Source: Paludibacter sp.
GTDB lineage: Bacteria > Bacteroidota > Bacteroidia > Bacteroidales > Paludibacteraceae
Reading direction: 5' to 3'
Assembly: GCA_010365115.1 (NCBI GenBank)
Contig: JAAFGX010000023.1
Location: 26,975 to 90,974 of the forward strand
DNA: 64,000 nt
Of the stretch, positions 42,114 through 50,657 are shown one piece after another (position 1 is the first letter of the stretch; every line of letters starts with the position of its first letter). The notes under the pieces are model-generated. The model searched no databases and was not told the DNA's origin. It saw only the letters and a list, made by a program, of their open reading frames with translations. Made by a program: the position numbers and the translations under genes.

Positions 42114-43328
42114 TTATTTAATAAGTTGATAAAAAGGAGAGTCCTTAATTTTTAGGATGCCGGTACTTCCAATATTATTCAAATAATTTTGATACTTAAC
42201 AAGTGTATTAAGCCTGTAGGAGCTAAACAAAGGGCTTCTCGAATCGAAACTATTAATGGAAACTCTACCCGAAGCGTGTATGAATTTCATTTCGCCTAAA
42301 TACAAACCTACATGAGTTATAGCCTTAGCGAGATCGCCATTTGATTCACTAGCAAAAAACAACAAATCAGCTGCACTTATTTCATCAAACCCATTTTCTA
42401 AATTTACCTGCTTTCCATAAAGGGCTTGCTGTGAGGCATCGCGTTGAATTATAATTCCATTTACAAAATAAATCATTTTTGTAAATCCCGAGCAATCAAC
42501 TCCTTTCACCGATGTTCCACCCCACAAATAGGGTATACCCATAAATTTCTTTGCAGTGGATACGATAATTGCAGGAGTTGGATTGGGCTCATTAATCCAC
42601 GATTGATAATCTCTGCAAAACTGTTTTTCGACAAAAGCAACGCGTTGGTCAGGGTAAGCCACTTTTATAAACTTCTTGGATTCTGAGACACACATCAGTA
42701 CATCGCCCCACACCAAATCAGATACCCTTTGAGACTTATTGTCTGGTTTTTCGTAACTATGTCCAAAATCATTACAAAAAAGGACTTTTCTATCAGATGT
42801 CCATTGGTTCATTTGATTTTTATTGAAACGGACAATACTGCTTTTTTCTGTCCATGCTATATAATTATCGGGTGTTTGTACTCTTAACCAGCCTGATGTT
42901 TGTTCTAGAATTAAAACTGGCATACCAAGTAGTGCCTGCGATAACATTTCTGAGGAATGATGGGGATGTGAACGTAAATTGATTACCGATTGACATACTA
43001 CTCCGTATGACTTTTCAGTTAAACTAGAATCCGGCAGCTGCACAATTTTGTTTAAATAAGGAATTTTCAGATGGTTTATTTGAGCAATCAATTCATTGAA
43101 CGCAATAACCGAATTCGTTTTACCTTGTAAAACATTCTGTCCGCTGCTATCATTGATTATTCCTACATCAAAAACCACCAATCTACTGTCTGGTGCAAAT
43201 TTCTTTTTAATTTTAATGATTTCGGAATTGATAATATTATGCTTAACACTATCGTTAGCAACACAAAAGTCGGAATTGTAAAAAAAACAAACCAGTAGTA
43301 AGAGGAAAATATTTTTTATGGGTCTCAT
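42114..43328 (-). CDS. NlpC/P60 gamma-D-glutamyl-L-diamino acid peptidase (YkfC-like), exported
   Basis: 404 residues. Signal peptide about 1-24. SH3b-like domains cover about 90-240 (SVINLRSHPHHSSEMLSQAL, then GWLRVQTPDNYIAWTEKSSI). The NlpC/P60 domain spans about 240-375, with catalytic Cys in GVDCSGFTK and His in THVGLYLGEMKFIHASG. YkfC-like enzymes cut the D-Glu-diaminopimelate bond of murein peptides, yielding L-Ala-D-Glu for the epimerase next door. It is the first gene of the unit, with the palindromic operator about 160 bases upstream. Confidence 0.9.
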   Translation of the reverse strand: MRPIKNIFLLLLVCFFYNSDFCVANDSVKHNIINSEIIKIKKKFAPDSRLVVFDVGIINDSSGQNVLQGKTNSVIAFNELIAQINHLKIPYLNKIVQLPDSSLTEKSYGVVCQSVINLRSHPHHSSEMLSQALLGMPVLILEQTSGWLRVQTPDNYIAWTEKSSIVRFNKNQMNQWTSDRKVLFCNDFGHSYEKPDNKSQRVSDLVWGDVLMCVSESKKFIKVAYPDQRVAFVEKQFCRDYQSWINEPNPTPAIIVSTAKKFMGIPYLWGGTSVKGVDCSGFTKMIYFVNGIIIQRDASQQALYGKQVNLENGFDEISAADLLFFASESNGDLAKAITHVGLYLGEMKFIHASGRVSINSFDSRSPLFSSYRLNTLVKYQNYLNNIGSTGILKIKDSPFYQLIK

Positions 43329-43484
43329 TTTGTATAATAAATTTAAAATCCTGATTAACTAAAATTTAATTGATTTGTATAAGTGAATTTTATCCCTATA
43401 TTGTTTTAAGAATCCTATTTTTAATGTAGTTTCTTTCTATGAGTTTTCAAAAGTAATTTAATTTATTTAAAAACCAACCAATAT

Positions 43485-43498
43485 TGCAAACGTTTGCA
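43485..43498. promoter_or_regulatory. LacI-type palindromic operator upstream of the NlpC/P60-epimerase unit
   Basis: TGCAAACGTTTGCA, identical to the susC operator at 40781-40794. A clear -7 box is not seen here; AACGTTTG within the palindrome is a one-mismatch fit. Both units should answer to the same regulator. Confidence 0.75.
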
Positions 43499-43610
43499 TA
43501 ATTCTCAATACAATTCAAAAATTGTATTAGTTTGACACATTCAAATTACGAATTAGTATTGATATAATTCATTATTCTCTTTTCGCTGTACCGTATAATT
43601 TAGCGTACGA

Positions 43611-43715
43611 TGTTCGACATGGCGTCTTTTCGCTATGTAGAAGTTAAAAGGAAGTCTTCGACTTCCATATAGAAATATAGTATAAAAGCGGAGTTTTACT
43701 TTTAGCTGCGACGAA
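43611..43715. repeat. Structured dispersed repeat, copy B
   Basis: Starts TGTTCGACATGGCGTCTTTT and matches copy A (35511-35615) almost perfectly for 70 bases. It then diverges but keeps CTTTTAGCTGCGACGAA near the end, like copy A's CTTTTAACTGCGACGAA. Confidence 0.85.
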
Positions 43716-43786
43716 GGTTGGAGCTATTCGCCGAACGTTTGCGCTTTATACGTTTTATAAACAATAGGAAACCGAGTCTTTCGATG

Positions 43787-43829
43787 AAAAAACGCCCTGC
43801 AAGGTATCAAAGGATACACATGCAGAGCG
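43787..43829 (-). terminator. Terminator after the lipoprotein gene
   Basis: On the minus strand CGCTCTGCA pairs with TGCAGGGCG (one G-U), with an inner GTATC/GATAC stem, followed by six T. Confidence 0.85.
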
Positions 43830-43863
43830 AATTTTTTCTTTCAATCAGAATAGATACTCAGTA

Positions 43864-44691
43864 TTATTGACCGAGTGAATTTTTATGGTTTCTATCCCAA
43901 TAATGCCAGTTAAGGTCAGTATACCAATTCTGGCATTTAACCCTTCCGTTTTTATTGGTCGTATGCCACTGAATGGTTATGTCATTATCATGTTTAACTG
44001 TTTGAATTAAAAACTGAGCATCAAGTCCCGCTTCATTAATTATATCGTATTCGAGGTAATTGCCCACATTGGCATCCATCGTATCAACAAGGGTGTATCT
44101 CAAACTCATGTTCTTTACCCAAGTAATATTCAGATAAGGACTGCCCTTAGACTCTGGTCCTTTGTTCAAAAACCAAGTAGCTGTTAAACCATCACGGGAA
44201 GATATGCCCGTAAACCAAACGTAATTTGAAAAGTTCACACCCAATCCACCGGATTTTGACAAGTACATTTTCCAGAAAGTGGAGTTGCCATTAACAGTCC
44301 CTTCCAGTTTACAAGTATAGCTAATCCCGAGGTTTGATACGGTATATGTTCTTACCCACATTGAACTGTCCGCCATAAATACAGCTGGATGTTTGAATGC
44401 TTCCTTGAAAGCAGTAATAGGTAGTACTGTGTTTAAATAAATTGCGGTATTCCAAGCACCGATTGTTACTGCTGAAGAAATCCAGTTGTTATATTGGGTT
44501 GTATCATCTGATCCAACCGATTTAACAGCAGAGAATGTAGTTGTTGATTGGAAATTTGAAAAATCCATTACCATACTTTCCTCAGGAGGCAATACAGGTT
44601 CTTGTTTGCTAGCGTCATCTTTTGTACAAGAAGTAAAAATAGTTACAACCAGCATCACTAATACTATTGTTTTAGAAATTAAAGTTTTCAT
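43864..44691 (-). CDS. Lipoprotein of unknown function
   Basis: 275 residues. The lipobox VTIFTSC puts the acylated Cys at 22, followed by TKDDASKQEP, an Asp-rich start that in Bacteroidetes can direct lipoproteins to the cell surface. The mature part is beta-rich with many Trp and Tyr (TFWKMYLSKSGGLGVNFSNY, then ATWFLNKGPESKGSPYL), resembling a small ligand-binding or carbohydrate-binding beta sandwich. I cannot name a family. It is monocistronic, with its own terminator; it lies near the SusCD locus but no operator copy precedes it. Confidence 0.75.
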   Translation of the reverse strand: MKTLISKTIVLVMLVVTIFTSCTKDDASKQEPVLPPEESMVMDFSNFQSTTTFSAVKSVGSDDTTQYNNWISSAVTIGAWNTAIYLNTVLPITAFKEAFKHPAVFMADSSMWVRTYTVSNLGISYTCKLEGTVNGNSTFWKMYLSKSGGLGVNFSNYVWFTGISSRDGLTATWFLNKGPESKGSPYLNITWVKNMSLRYTLVDTMDANVGNYLEYDIINEAGLDAQFLIQTVKHDNDITIQWHTTNKNGRVKCQNWYTDLNWHYWDRNHKNSLGQ

Positions 44692-45126
44692 ATTATTTAT
44701 TTTGGTTTTTAAATTAATTACATATGCAAAGTAAGTTCATTTATCAGAATTAAAGTTGCAAGATTCTGTTTAAAAATTGTAAGATTCGCACATTCTACAC
44801 TTATTTTTGCAAAAACCATGTTCATAAAGTCAATAAACAAATAATGTCGTTAAATACTGAGATCAAAAAATGTACACGCCGACAATCTTCAGCATTAATC
44901 AAGATAGCTTATATCCGAAGATATGTGATATTTAGTGCTTAAGTAAAAAAAGGAGATGCCTAGAATATACAGCTTTCCAATTTATAACTGCATCAGATTA
45001 TTCAATTAATTGTAATCCAGAAAACTTTTAATTATACTATCTGTTTTAATAGTGTAATTTAAACTACAAACAATTGCTCAATACGATAATGTTGGCAATT
45101 ATTATTCAAACATTAAACTAAAAAAT
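44692..45126. other. Intergenic region, AT-rich, no feature recognised
   Basis: 435 bases between the divergent lipoprotein and ferredoxin genes. Two short direct repeats (TTGCAAGATTC at 44756 and TTGTAAGATTC at 44777) could be regulator half-sites. Nothing else stands out. Confidence 0.45.
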
Positions 45127-45324
45127 ATGGCTATTAAAAGAGTATGGCTTGATGAAAGCAATGATGAATGCATTTCTTGTGGAGCATGCGAGATAGCATG
45201 TCCGGAAGTATTTGAAGTACCAGATAAAATGGTGGTTAAAACAGGAGTAGATTTTAATTTATACGAATCACAAATTCAAGAGGCAATTGATAGTTGTCCA
45301 ACTGAGGTTATTAAAGCTGAATAA
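45127..45324 (+). CDS. 4Fe-4S ferredoxin
   Basis: 65 residues. One cluster site: CISCGACEIACPEVFEV (C-x2-C-x2-C-x3-CP), with the final DSCPTEVI supplying the remaining Cys. The C-terminal helix AIDSCPTEVIKAE is standard for the single-cluster type. It carries electrons in the cytosol. It opens on the plus strand at the edge of the NO-related island and is a clear paralogue of the ferredoxin at 50258 (MAIKRVWLDES against MAIKKVWIEEG). The partner reductase is not in the window. Confidence 0.93.
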   Translation: MAIKRVWLDESNDECISCGACEIACPEVFEVPDKMVVKTGVDFNLYESQIQEAIDSCPTEVIKAE

Positions 45325-45435
45325 TTACATTCTGCAAAATGTAGAATAACTATTATTTGGATATGTCTTTTGGAATTTCTGATAATTATTAAATCATTTA
45401 TGAGATTGACAATTTATTCGTATCATTTACTTCTT

Positions 45436-46938
45436 TTATCTGTGATGCTTAAACCAAATGACAATTCCTGAAATAATAATTAAAAGAATTAGCAGTCCAA
45501 CCAAGGGAACCACCAAAATATAAAACATACCGAAAAACACACCATAAATCCGTCCAGTGTGGACCTCAAGGGCTAAACTCCACAATGACATGGGCGATTT
45601 TTCCAAAATTCGTTTTGGCATTGCTGGAAAAGATGCACCTCTATTGATATTTAGATTTCCAGTTACATATTCAAATGCGATGGGCTGATGATTGAAATCA
45701 GTACTAAAACCCGATATTTTATAATCACCCACCGGAGGACCTTTCCTGATTGGTCGAATATAAACTTGATTTTTTATCAAATCGTAGACTTCTCCTGTTT
45801 TATAATTCCAACTGAAAATACCTTCGAATGAGCCAATCATTAATTTGTCTTTCCCTAAATCTTCTAGTACAGTTACTCCCATTACACTTGCTGGTGGCTG
45901 TGTTTCGAACAACTTAGTTTTTCCGTTGAAGTTAGTATCGGAAAAATAAAAACCTTGCGATGTAGAAATAACAAAAATATTTTTATCTGAAATAAAAATG
46001 ATACGACGTAAAATATCAAACCACGGATTGGGTGAGTCCAACTCTGTATAAGGAATCTTTTTTACCCTTGCATCAGCAATGGCAATCAACAAAGGTGGAC
46101 GGAGAAACATCCCTGTCAGCGTAGTGAACACGAGAAAAATACCAGTAATCCATCCAATTTTATTATGCCATTTTAAGTTCCACTGATAGGTTTTCTTTAA
46201 CTTTGTTCGTTTCGATTTATCAGCTTTATTTCGCTTCAATCCTTTTTTTGAAAAGAAGAGAACAATTCCGCCAACACTCAGCAAAATAAGAATCAACGCT
46301 GCTAGATCAACCAATAGTTTTCCTGCAACTCCGTAGATTTCACCACTATGAATAACCCACAATGTTTTGAAAAGACCTACTTTATTATCGTAGTTTTCGG
46401 GAGCTGGAATGTGAATGATATTGAAATGTTTCAAATCTGTTGTCAAAAGCAAATTCGAACGTGTCAACACATAAATACTATCCCCTTTTTGAAGCAAATC
46501 CACCACGTTTTCTTCATGGATAGGTAAGGTGAGTTTTGCCCATTTCTTTTCAATTTCATTAAATTCGTACAGGCCATATAATGTTCCGGCGAGTAATGCT
46601 TTCTTTGTATTTAAAACTTTAAATATCTTACGGTTATCTATTCCGTCAGGAAAACCAGCATTGAAATCATTGAATGTTGAAAAAGCAGAATCGGTTTGCC
46701 AAATGCCGATATTTCCGTACACCAGAACACTATTTGTTTCAACTTTTACGGTAGAACGCACCGCAGCATTATTCCAGTTTTTGTATCTATATTCCTTTGG
46801 TAAAAAACGTCGATTTATATCAGCGGAGGAGAAAGTTTGGCGATGATTCAACACAATACCTGACACCGAAAATAGAATGACAATCACTGCAATAAAAATT
46901 CCGACCCATTTATGAGTTACTTTTAAGAACTTGTACAT
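45436..46938 (-). CDS. PepSY-associated transmembrane protein
   Basis: 500 residues. Residues about 13-30 (GIFIAVIVILFSVSGIVL) form a membrane helix followed by NHRQ. A second and third helix pair surrounds about 205-230 and 265-285 (GWITGIFLVFTTLTGMFLR), and the C-terminus has a last helix (FYILVVPLVGLLILLIIISG). Large periplasmic loops lie between. PepSY-TM proteins are linked to ferric reduction and siderophore use. It starts 3 bases downstream of the HHE/PAS gene stop, so the two are translationally coupled. A role in electron transfer or metal handling for the island is inferred. Confidence 0.8.
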   Translation of the reverse strand: MYKFLKVTHKWVGIFIAVIVILFSVSGIVLNHRQTFSSADINRRFLPKEYRYKNWNNAAVRSTVKVETNSVLVYGNIGIWQTDSAFSTFNDFNAGFPDGIDNRKIFKVLNTKKALLAGTLYGLYEFNEIEKKWAKLTLPIHEENVVDLLQKGDSIYVLTRSNLLLTTDLKHFNIIHIPAPENYDNKVGLFKTLWVIHSGEIYGVAGKLLVDLAALILILLSVGGIVLFFSKKGLKRNKADKSKRTKLKKTYQWNLKWHNKIGWITGIFLVFTTLTGMFLRPPLLIAIADARVKKIPYTELDSPNPWFDILRRIIFISDKNIFVISTSQGFYFSDTNFNGKTKLFETQPPASVMGVTVLEDLGKDKLMIGSFEGIFSWNYKTGEVYDLIKNQVYIRPIRKGPPVGDYKISGFSTDFNHQPIAFEYVTGNLNINRGASFPAMPKRILEKSPMSLWSLALEVHTGRIYGVFFGMFYILVVPLVGLLILLIIISGIVIWFKHHR

Positions 46939-46941
46939 ATT

Positions 46942-48132
46942 TTACCAATCCAATAACTTTCGGTCTCCACTGATAGACTGAATCTCTGATATTTCCTGCG
47001 AAACTTCCAGCGTTCCTTTAAACTCTTTTTTGGAATTCCGTACGGCAAAATATTGAATCAGAATAAATTTCGGTCCCATATGAAACCAAAATGAAGCCAC
47101 ATCCTTTTCACCACTTCTAAATGACTCAACAATCTTTTCCACCACATGCACACTTTCCGGTGGATGGCAAAATTGCACTTTACGACCAATGATAGCTGGA
47201 GTTCGTGGAAAAATACGATGTGGTGGATTGGAGTAAAAACGCACGGTATCGTTTTCGTCCACAAAAGTAATATCGACAGGCAAATGATTAAAAATAAGAT
47301 TGAATTGCTCAATAGACAACACTCCGGTTGGCAAATGAATCATGTCGTCAGAAGTGAATAATTTCTTTTCTTCTACAACAACTTGCTTTTTTATTTCGGC
47401 AAAAGGCAATCCTATTTCAATGGTTTGCTGCAACATATCGCTGAGCATTTCTTCAGAGAATGTTTCGAGAATAATGGGAAAAATTATTTTCTCCTCACGA
47501 AGTATAATAGTATTCAAATTGAAAAATATCAGCCCCATTAAATTATTAAATTCCTTCAGATCTAACGTTTCGTTTTTTAGAGAATCAATCATTTTTCGGA
47601 TATTTCGTCTAATGTCATCATGAAACGACCACATTATTTTTACGCATTGATGGTGTTTCCATTGGGTTTCGAGCAATGGGAAAACAACATTTTCAATCAC
47701 GGTATAATGCAAGCCGAATTTCTCTATTTCCTCAAATCTTTCTGCCAACACACGGAACAACTCAGGATCAGGTGTAACATTGATTGCTTTGATGAACTCC
47801 CGGGTATCTTTCAGTTTTTGAAGTGCGAGTGCATTATCTTTAATGTACAAATCTAATACTGAATCTTCTTTAGGAGTCAGTGCCGGATACGTCAAAAGGG
47901 TTTGGTACAGAATGTTGAACAACTTGTTCGATACAAACTTCAGGTCTGTAATGCTCACCTTTTTATCCATCAGAATATCAAACGCATTGATGATATCCTG
48001 CGGAATAAATTTGCTAGTTTTTATCTCATGTTTCTCTATAAGTTCAAGGCCATTTTGACCTTGTAATAAGCCAAGCATATAGTCTGCAAGTTCGGCAGCT
48101 CGGTATGCTGAAGTGTTGGTAAATTCTGACAT
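46942..48132 (-). CDS. Hemerythrin-like HHE plus PAS (DUF438-type) protein
   Basis: 396 residues. An N-terminal helical region (1-130) is followed by a hemerythrin-like bundle (about 130-250: GLHYTVIENVVFPLLETQWK, IMWSFHDDIRRNIRKMI and EEKIIFPIILE) with His and Glu ligands for a di-iron site. A C-terminal PAS (about 285-390, LPVDITFVDENDTVRFYS, then CHPPESVHVVEKIVESFRSG) resembles the DUF438 PAS. It is cytosolic. These proteins probably sense O2 or NO at the iron and relay this through the PAS. It is a paralogue of the protein at 48909 and is coupled to the PepSY gene. Confidence 0.85.
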   Translation of the reverse strand: MSEFTNTSAYRAAELADYMLGLLQGQNGLELIEKHEIKTSKFIPQDIINAFDILMDKKVSITDLKFVSNKLFNILYQTLLTYPALTPKEDSVLDLYIKDNALALQKLKDTREFIKAINVTPDPELFRVLAERFEEIEKFGLHYTVIENVVFPLLETQWKHHQCVKIMWSFHDDIRRNIRKMIDSLKNETLDLKEFNNLMGLIFFNLNTIILREEKIIFPIILETFSEEMLSDMLQQTIEIGLPFAEIKKQVVVEEKKLFTSDDMIHLPTGVLSIEQFNLIFNHLPVDITFVDENDTVRFYSNPPHRIFPRTPAIIGRKVQFCHPPESVHVVEKIVESFRSGEKDVASFWFHMGPKFILIQYFAVRNSKKEFKGTLEVSQEISEIQSISGDRKLLDW

Positions 48133-48156
48133 TGCAATCGTTTAATAATGATTATT

Positions 48157-48250
48157 ACCCCTAAATCCCCTAAAGGGACTTGAAGAATAGGATGCTAAAA
48201 TAGAGGATATTTATAAGTCGAAAGTAATTATAAAGTCCCTCATGGGGAAT
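48157..48250. repeat. Head-to-head pair of C/G-rich palindromic repeats
   Basis: Left copy ACCCCTAAATCCCCTAAAGG (48157-48176, followed by GACTT). Right copy AAAGTCCCTCATGGGGA (48232-48248), separated by about 50 bases. It fills the gap between two hemerythrin-island genes. Confidence 0.8.
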
Positions 48251-48259
48251 TTATGAAGC

Positions 48260-48784
48260 TTATTTTTTCACAAAATAAATCTCAAAAAGTTCATCGTTTT
48301 GCGGATTGATCCAGTGTACGAAATCCATTCCTGTAGCTTTATCTATGAGAGGAATCGGCAAAAAAGGTGCTATTAATTTATAGATCTCGTTTTCTTTCAT
48401 TTTTTTCAGATCTTCCATTACCTGAGCTACTGGATGATCACCACTTGCAAGCATTTCTCTTACATCAAACTGCTGAACAACTTTTTCGGAATCGAACCAC
48501 GATGGCTTATTGTAATTGTATTGACCTTCCTCGGCATGAATGCTTTCGGCAGTCTGACCAATTTTCGACCTCAACGTATTTACCAAATCGACAACACTTA
48601 TGTTCCCTATTTGAGCTGCTTGTTGCAAAGTAGCAATCTTTCCAACAGTACGACGTAAAATTGGATTTTTTAGTTTTTGAAAATCAGGCACATAACCTAT
48701 TAGCACGTCTTCCAGTTGTGGGTATGCTTCAATAATATCAAACACCTTGGTTTTTGGAGTAATTATAAGTTCTTCTTTTTGCAT
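48260..48784 (-). CDS. DUF1858 domain-containing protein
   Basis: 174 residues. The DUF1858 domain occupies about 5-70 (LIITPKTKVFDIIEAYPQLE, then LQQAAQIGNISVVDLVNTLR). A second alpha/beta domain (about 95-174, WFDSEKVVQQFDVREMLASG) resembles the DUF2249-type domain that often accompanies it. Both are common in hemerythrin and NO-response contexts. Function is unknown; it may be an Fe-S or nitrosative-stress accessory. It lies between the two HHE/PAS proteins on the same strand. Confidence 0.82.
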   Translation of the reverse strand: MQKEELIITPKTKVFDIIEAYPQLEDVLIGYVPDFQKLKNPILRRTVGKIATLQQAAQIGNISVVDLVNTLRSKIGQTAESIHAEEGQYNYNKPSWFDSEKVVQQFDVREMLASGDHPVAQVMEDLKKMKENEIYKLIAPFLPIPLIDKATGMDFVHWINPQNDELFEIYFVKK

Positions 48785-48908
48785 GATGAATTCAATTTTT
48801 AGTTATCAATAATAATTATTGATATATATTTTTTTTAGATACAGTGATTTTAAAATTCAAAAAAATAGACTTGGAACACAGAACACGAAACAATAAACAA
48901 TAAACGCA

Positions 48909-50138
48909 TCATTTATACGAAAGAATTCGTTGTTCGCCTTCCAGCTCTCGATAAGGCGCAATATTATGCGAAACTTCCAAAGTGCCTAAGTATTCGCCTT
49001 TGTCATTACGCAAAGCGAAATACTCGATGTAAATCATTTTATCGCCCATTTTTATCCAGAATGGAGCCCTACTCTGACGACCAGTTCTGAAGTCTTCAAT
49101 AATTTTATCCACAATATGTGCACTTGCAGGTGGATGGCAATGACGAACATCGCGGTTCAGAATGGCTCTGTTGCGTTGAAAAATACGCTCAGCACTTTGC
49201 GAGAAATACTTCACTTTATCATCCTTATCCACAAAAGTAATATCGACTGGCAATGTATTTAAAATAGTCATAATTTCTTCTGCCGAGAAACTACCGCTTG
49301 GCAATTGAATGTGGCTGCCACTCTTTTGAGATTCATTGATGGATTCTTCTTCAGCCCATTCAGGTCTCCAATCAATTTCCGGATCGTACAGACAGAATCC
49401 AATTTCGAGTGATTGCTTGCTTATTTCATACCATTCTTTTTCATTAAGCGTATCTAAAGCCATTGGAAACAAAATTTCCTCTTCTTTAGTAATCATATCC
49501 TGAGCAGCTTTGACAGCTGAGTTCAAAACGATTTCGGATATTGCCTTGAATTCTTCTTTGGTCATTTCAGTAGTTTGCAATACTTCGATACAACCTTTTA
49601 TTAATTCGCGAATTTCGTCGTGTTTTCCCCACATAACTTTTGGTGGTCCTGTAATTTCCTTCTTTTCCAAATAAGGGAACAAAAGGTATTCTTTACGTTG
49701 ATAATGTTTATCTACATCGTATAGATTGTTAAACAGTCCTCTAAGTTTCGTTATTTTAGCAGACATTTCATTCTCTGGTCCATAACTGATTTCAGAGATC
49801 AAAGATAAAATTACGTAGGTTAAGTTACGAATTTCCTGATTTTCGTTACGGAAAACATCCACAGGATGACCTTCGGCAACCGGTTTCAATGCAGAAAGAT
49901 CGACACGACCTTCGAGCACCGCAGAATGCGAATCACAAAGATCCATTATTTCTGATTCCGGCAATCCTTCGGCAATAAGCTCTTGCTCCACTTCAACCAC
50001 TTCGCCATAAGGGATCTGACTCAACGAAAGTAATAGTTCATTTTGAACGGATTCTGTTGATCCGCCATGATGAATTTGCAATAGAATTTCCTTCAGTTTT
50101 TCTTTTCTGCTTCGGGAGTTATTAATTAGTTCGCTCAT
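48909..50138 (-). CDS. DUF438 / hemerythrin HHE / PAS protein
   Basis: 409 residues. DUF438 helices (about 1-75: RKEKLKEILLQIHHGGSTES, then SALKPVAEGHPVDVFRNEN), a hemerythrin-like bundle (about 115-230: YDVDKHYQRKEYLLFPYLEK, MWGKHDEIRELIKGCI and EEEILFPMALDTL), and a C-terminal PAS (about 290-400: LPVDITFVDKDDKVKYFSQS, then CHPPASAHIVDKIIEDFRTG). Conserved His and Glu would bind two irons. It is a paralogue of the 46942 protein, with the PAS nearly interchangeable. A cytosolic gas or redox sensor is likely, with no output domain visible. Confidence 0.87.
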   Translation of the reverse strand: MSELINNSRSRKEKLKEILLQIHHGGSTESVQNELLLSLSQIPYGEVVEVEQELIAEGLPESEIMDLCDSHSAVLEGRVDLSALKPVAEGHPVDVFRNENQEIRNLTYVILSLISEISYGPENEMSAKITKLRGLFNNLYDVDKHYQRKEYLLFPYLEKKEITGPPKVMWGKHDEIRELIKGCIEVLQTTEMTKEEFKAISEIVLNSAVKAAQDMITKEEEILFPMALDTLNEKEWYEISKQSLEIGFCLYDPEIDWRPEWAEEESINESQKSGSHIQLPSGSFSAEEIMTILNTLPVDITFVDKDDKVKYFSQSAERIFQRNRAILNRDVRHCHPPASAHIVDKIIEDFRTGRQSRAPFWIKMGDKMIYIEYFALRNDKGEYLGTLEVSHNIAPYRELEGEQRILSYK

Positions 50139-50257
50139 AATTTTAATTATTAAATTCTACAAACATCTTTCAAAAGTAACATCTAACCTATAAAGACATT
50201 ATTTGATAAACAAGTTTTATAATTGGAATTCGTTATTTTGCATCATAAATTCAGACT

Positions 50258-50449
50258 TCACTCTGAATATTTTATTACTACTCTTGGGCAGCATTCAGCT
50301 GCTTCCTTTATTTTCGATGTATAATCAGCATAATTTATGTCTTCGATGACGTATGCAATTGCATCAATTTTAAACATCTCAGGACATATCGATGCGCACA
50401 AACCACAACCTGTACAGCCTTCCTCTATCCAAACTTTTTTTATTGCCAT
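50258..50449 (-). CDS. 4Fe-4S ferredoxin
   Basis: 63 residues. Cluster site CTGCGLCASICPEMF, with ECCPRVVIKY supplying the further Cys near the C-terminus. It is a paralogue of the 45127 ferredoxin, with the same MAIKxVWxxE start. It sits between norZ and the DUF438 gene, so it may donate electrons to something in this island. Confidence 0.93.
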   Translation of the reverse strand: MAIKKVWIEEGCTGCGLCASICPEMFKIDAIAYVIEDINYADYTSKIKEAAECCPRVVIKYSE

Positions 50450-50600
50450 ATCTTATTAGTTGTATTTAATTTATCATCAGATTGCTAATACCAATTGCAG
50501 AAATAATTCAGTCCTATGTCTACTTCTAATTGGACTGTCTATTTCTAAGCATCGCCATTATACCAAAGCTGACTTTGGGTCGAAAAAAAGATTTGAGGAT

Positions 50601-50646
50601 AAAAAACATGCAGGAATATTATAACCATTATTCCTGCATGAATGTT
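50601..50646 (-). terminator. Terminator after the qNOR gene
   Basis: CATGCAGGAAT (50607-50617) pairs with ATTCCTGCATG (50630-50640), with a T-run on the minus strand. Confidence 0.88.
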
Positions 50647-50657
50647 TTTATTACAAG

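Larger units (their letters stand above)
43329..43786. other. Intergenic region upstream of the NlpC/P60 gene
   Basis: Holds the palindromic operator at 43485-43498 and structured repeat copy B at 43611-43715. The rest is AT-rich, and no gene is seen. Confidence 0.6.
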
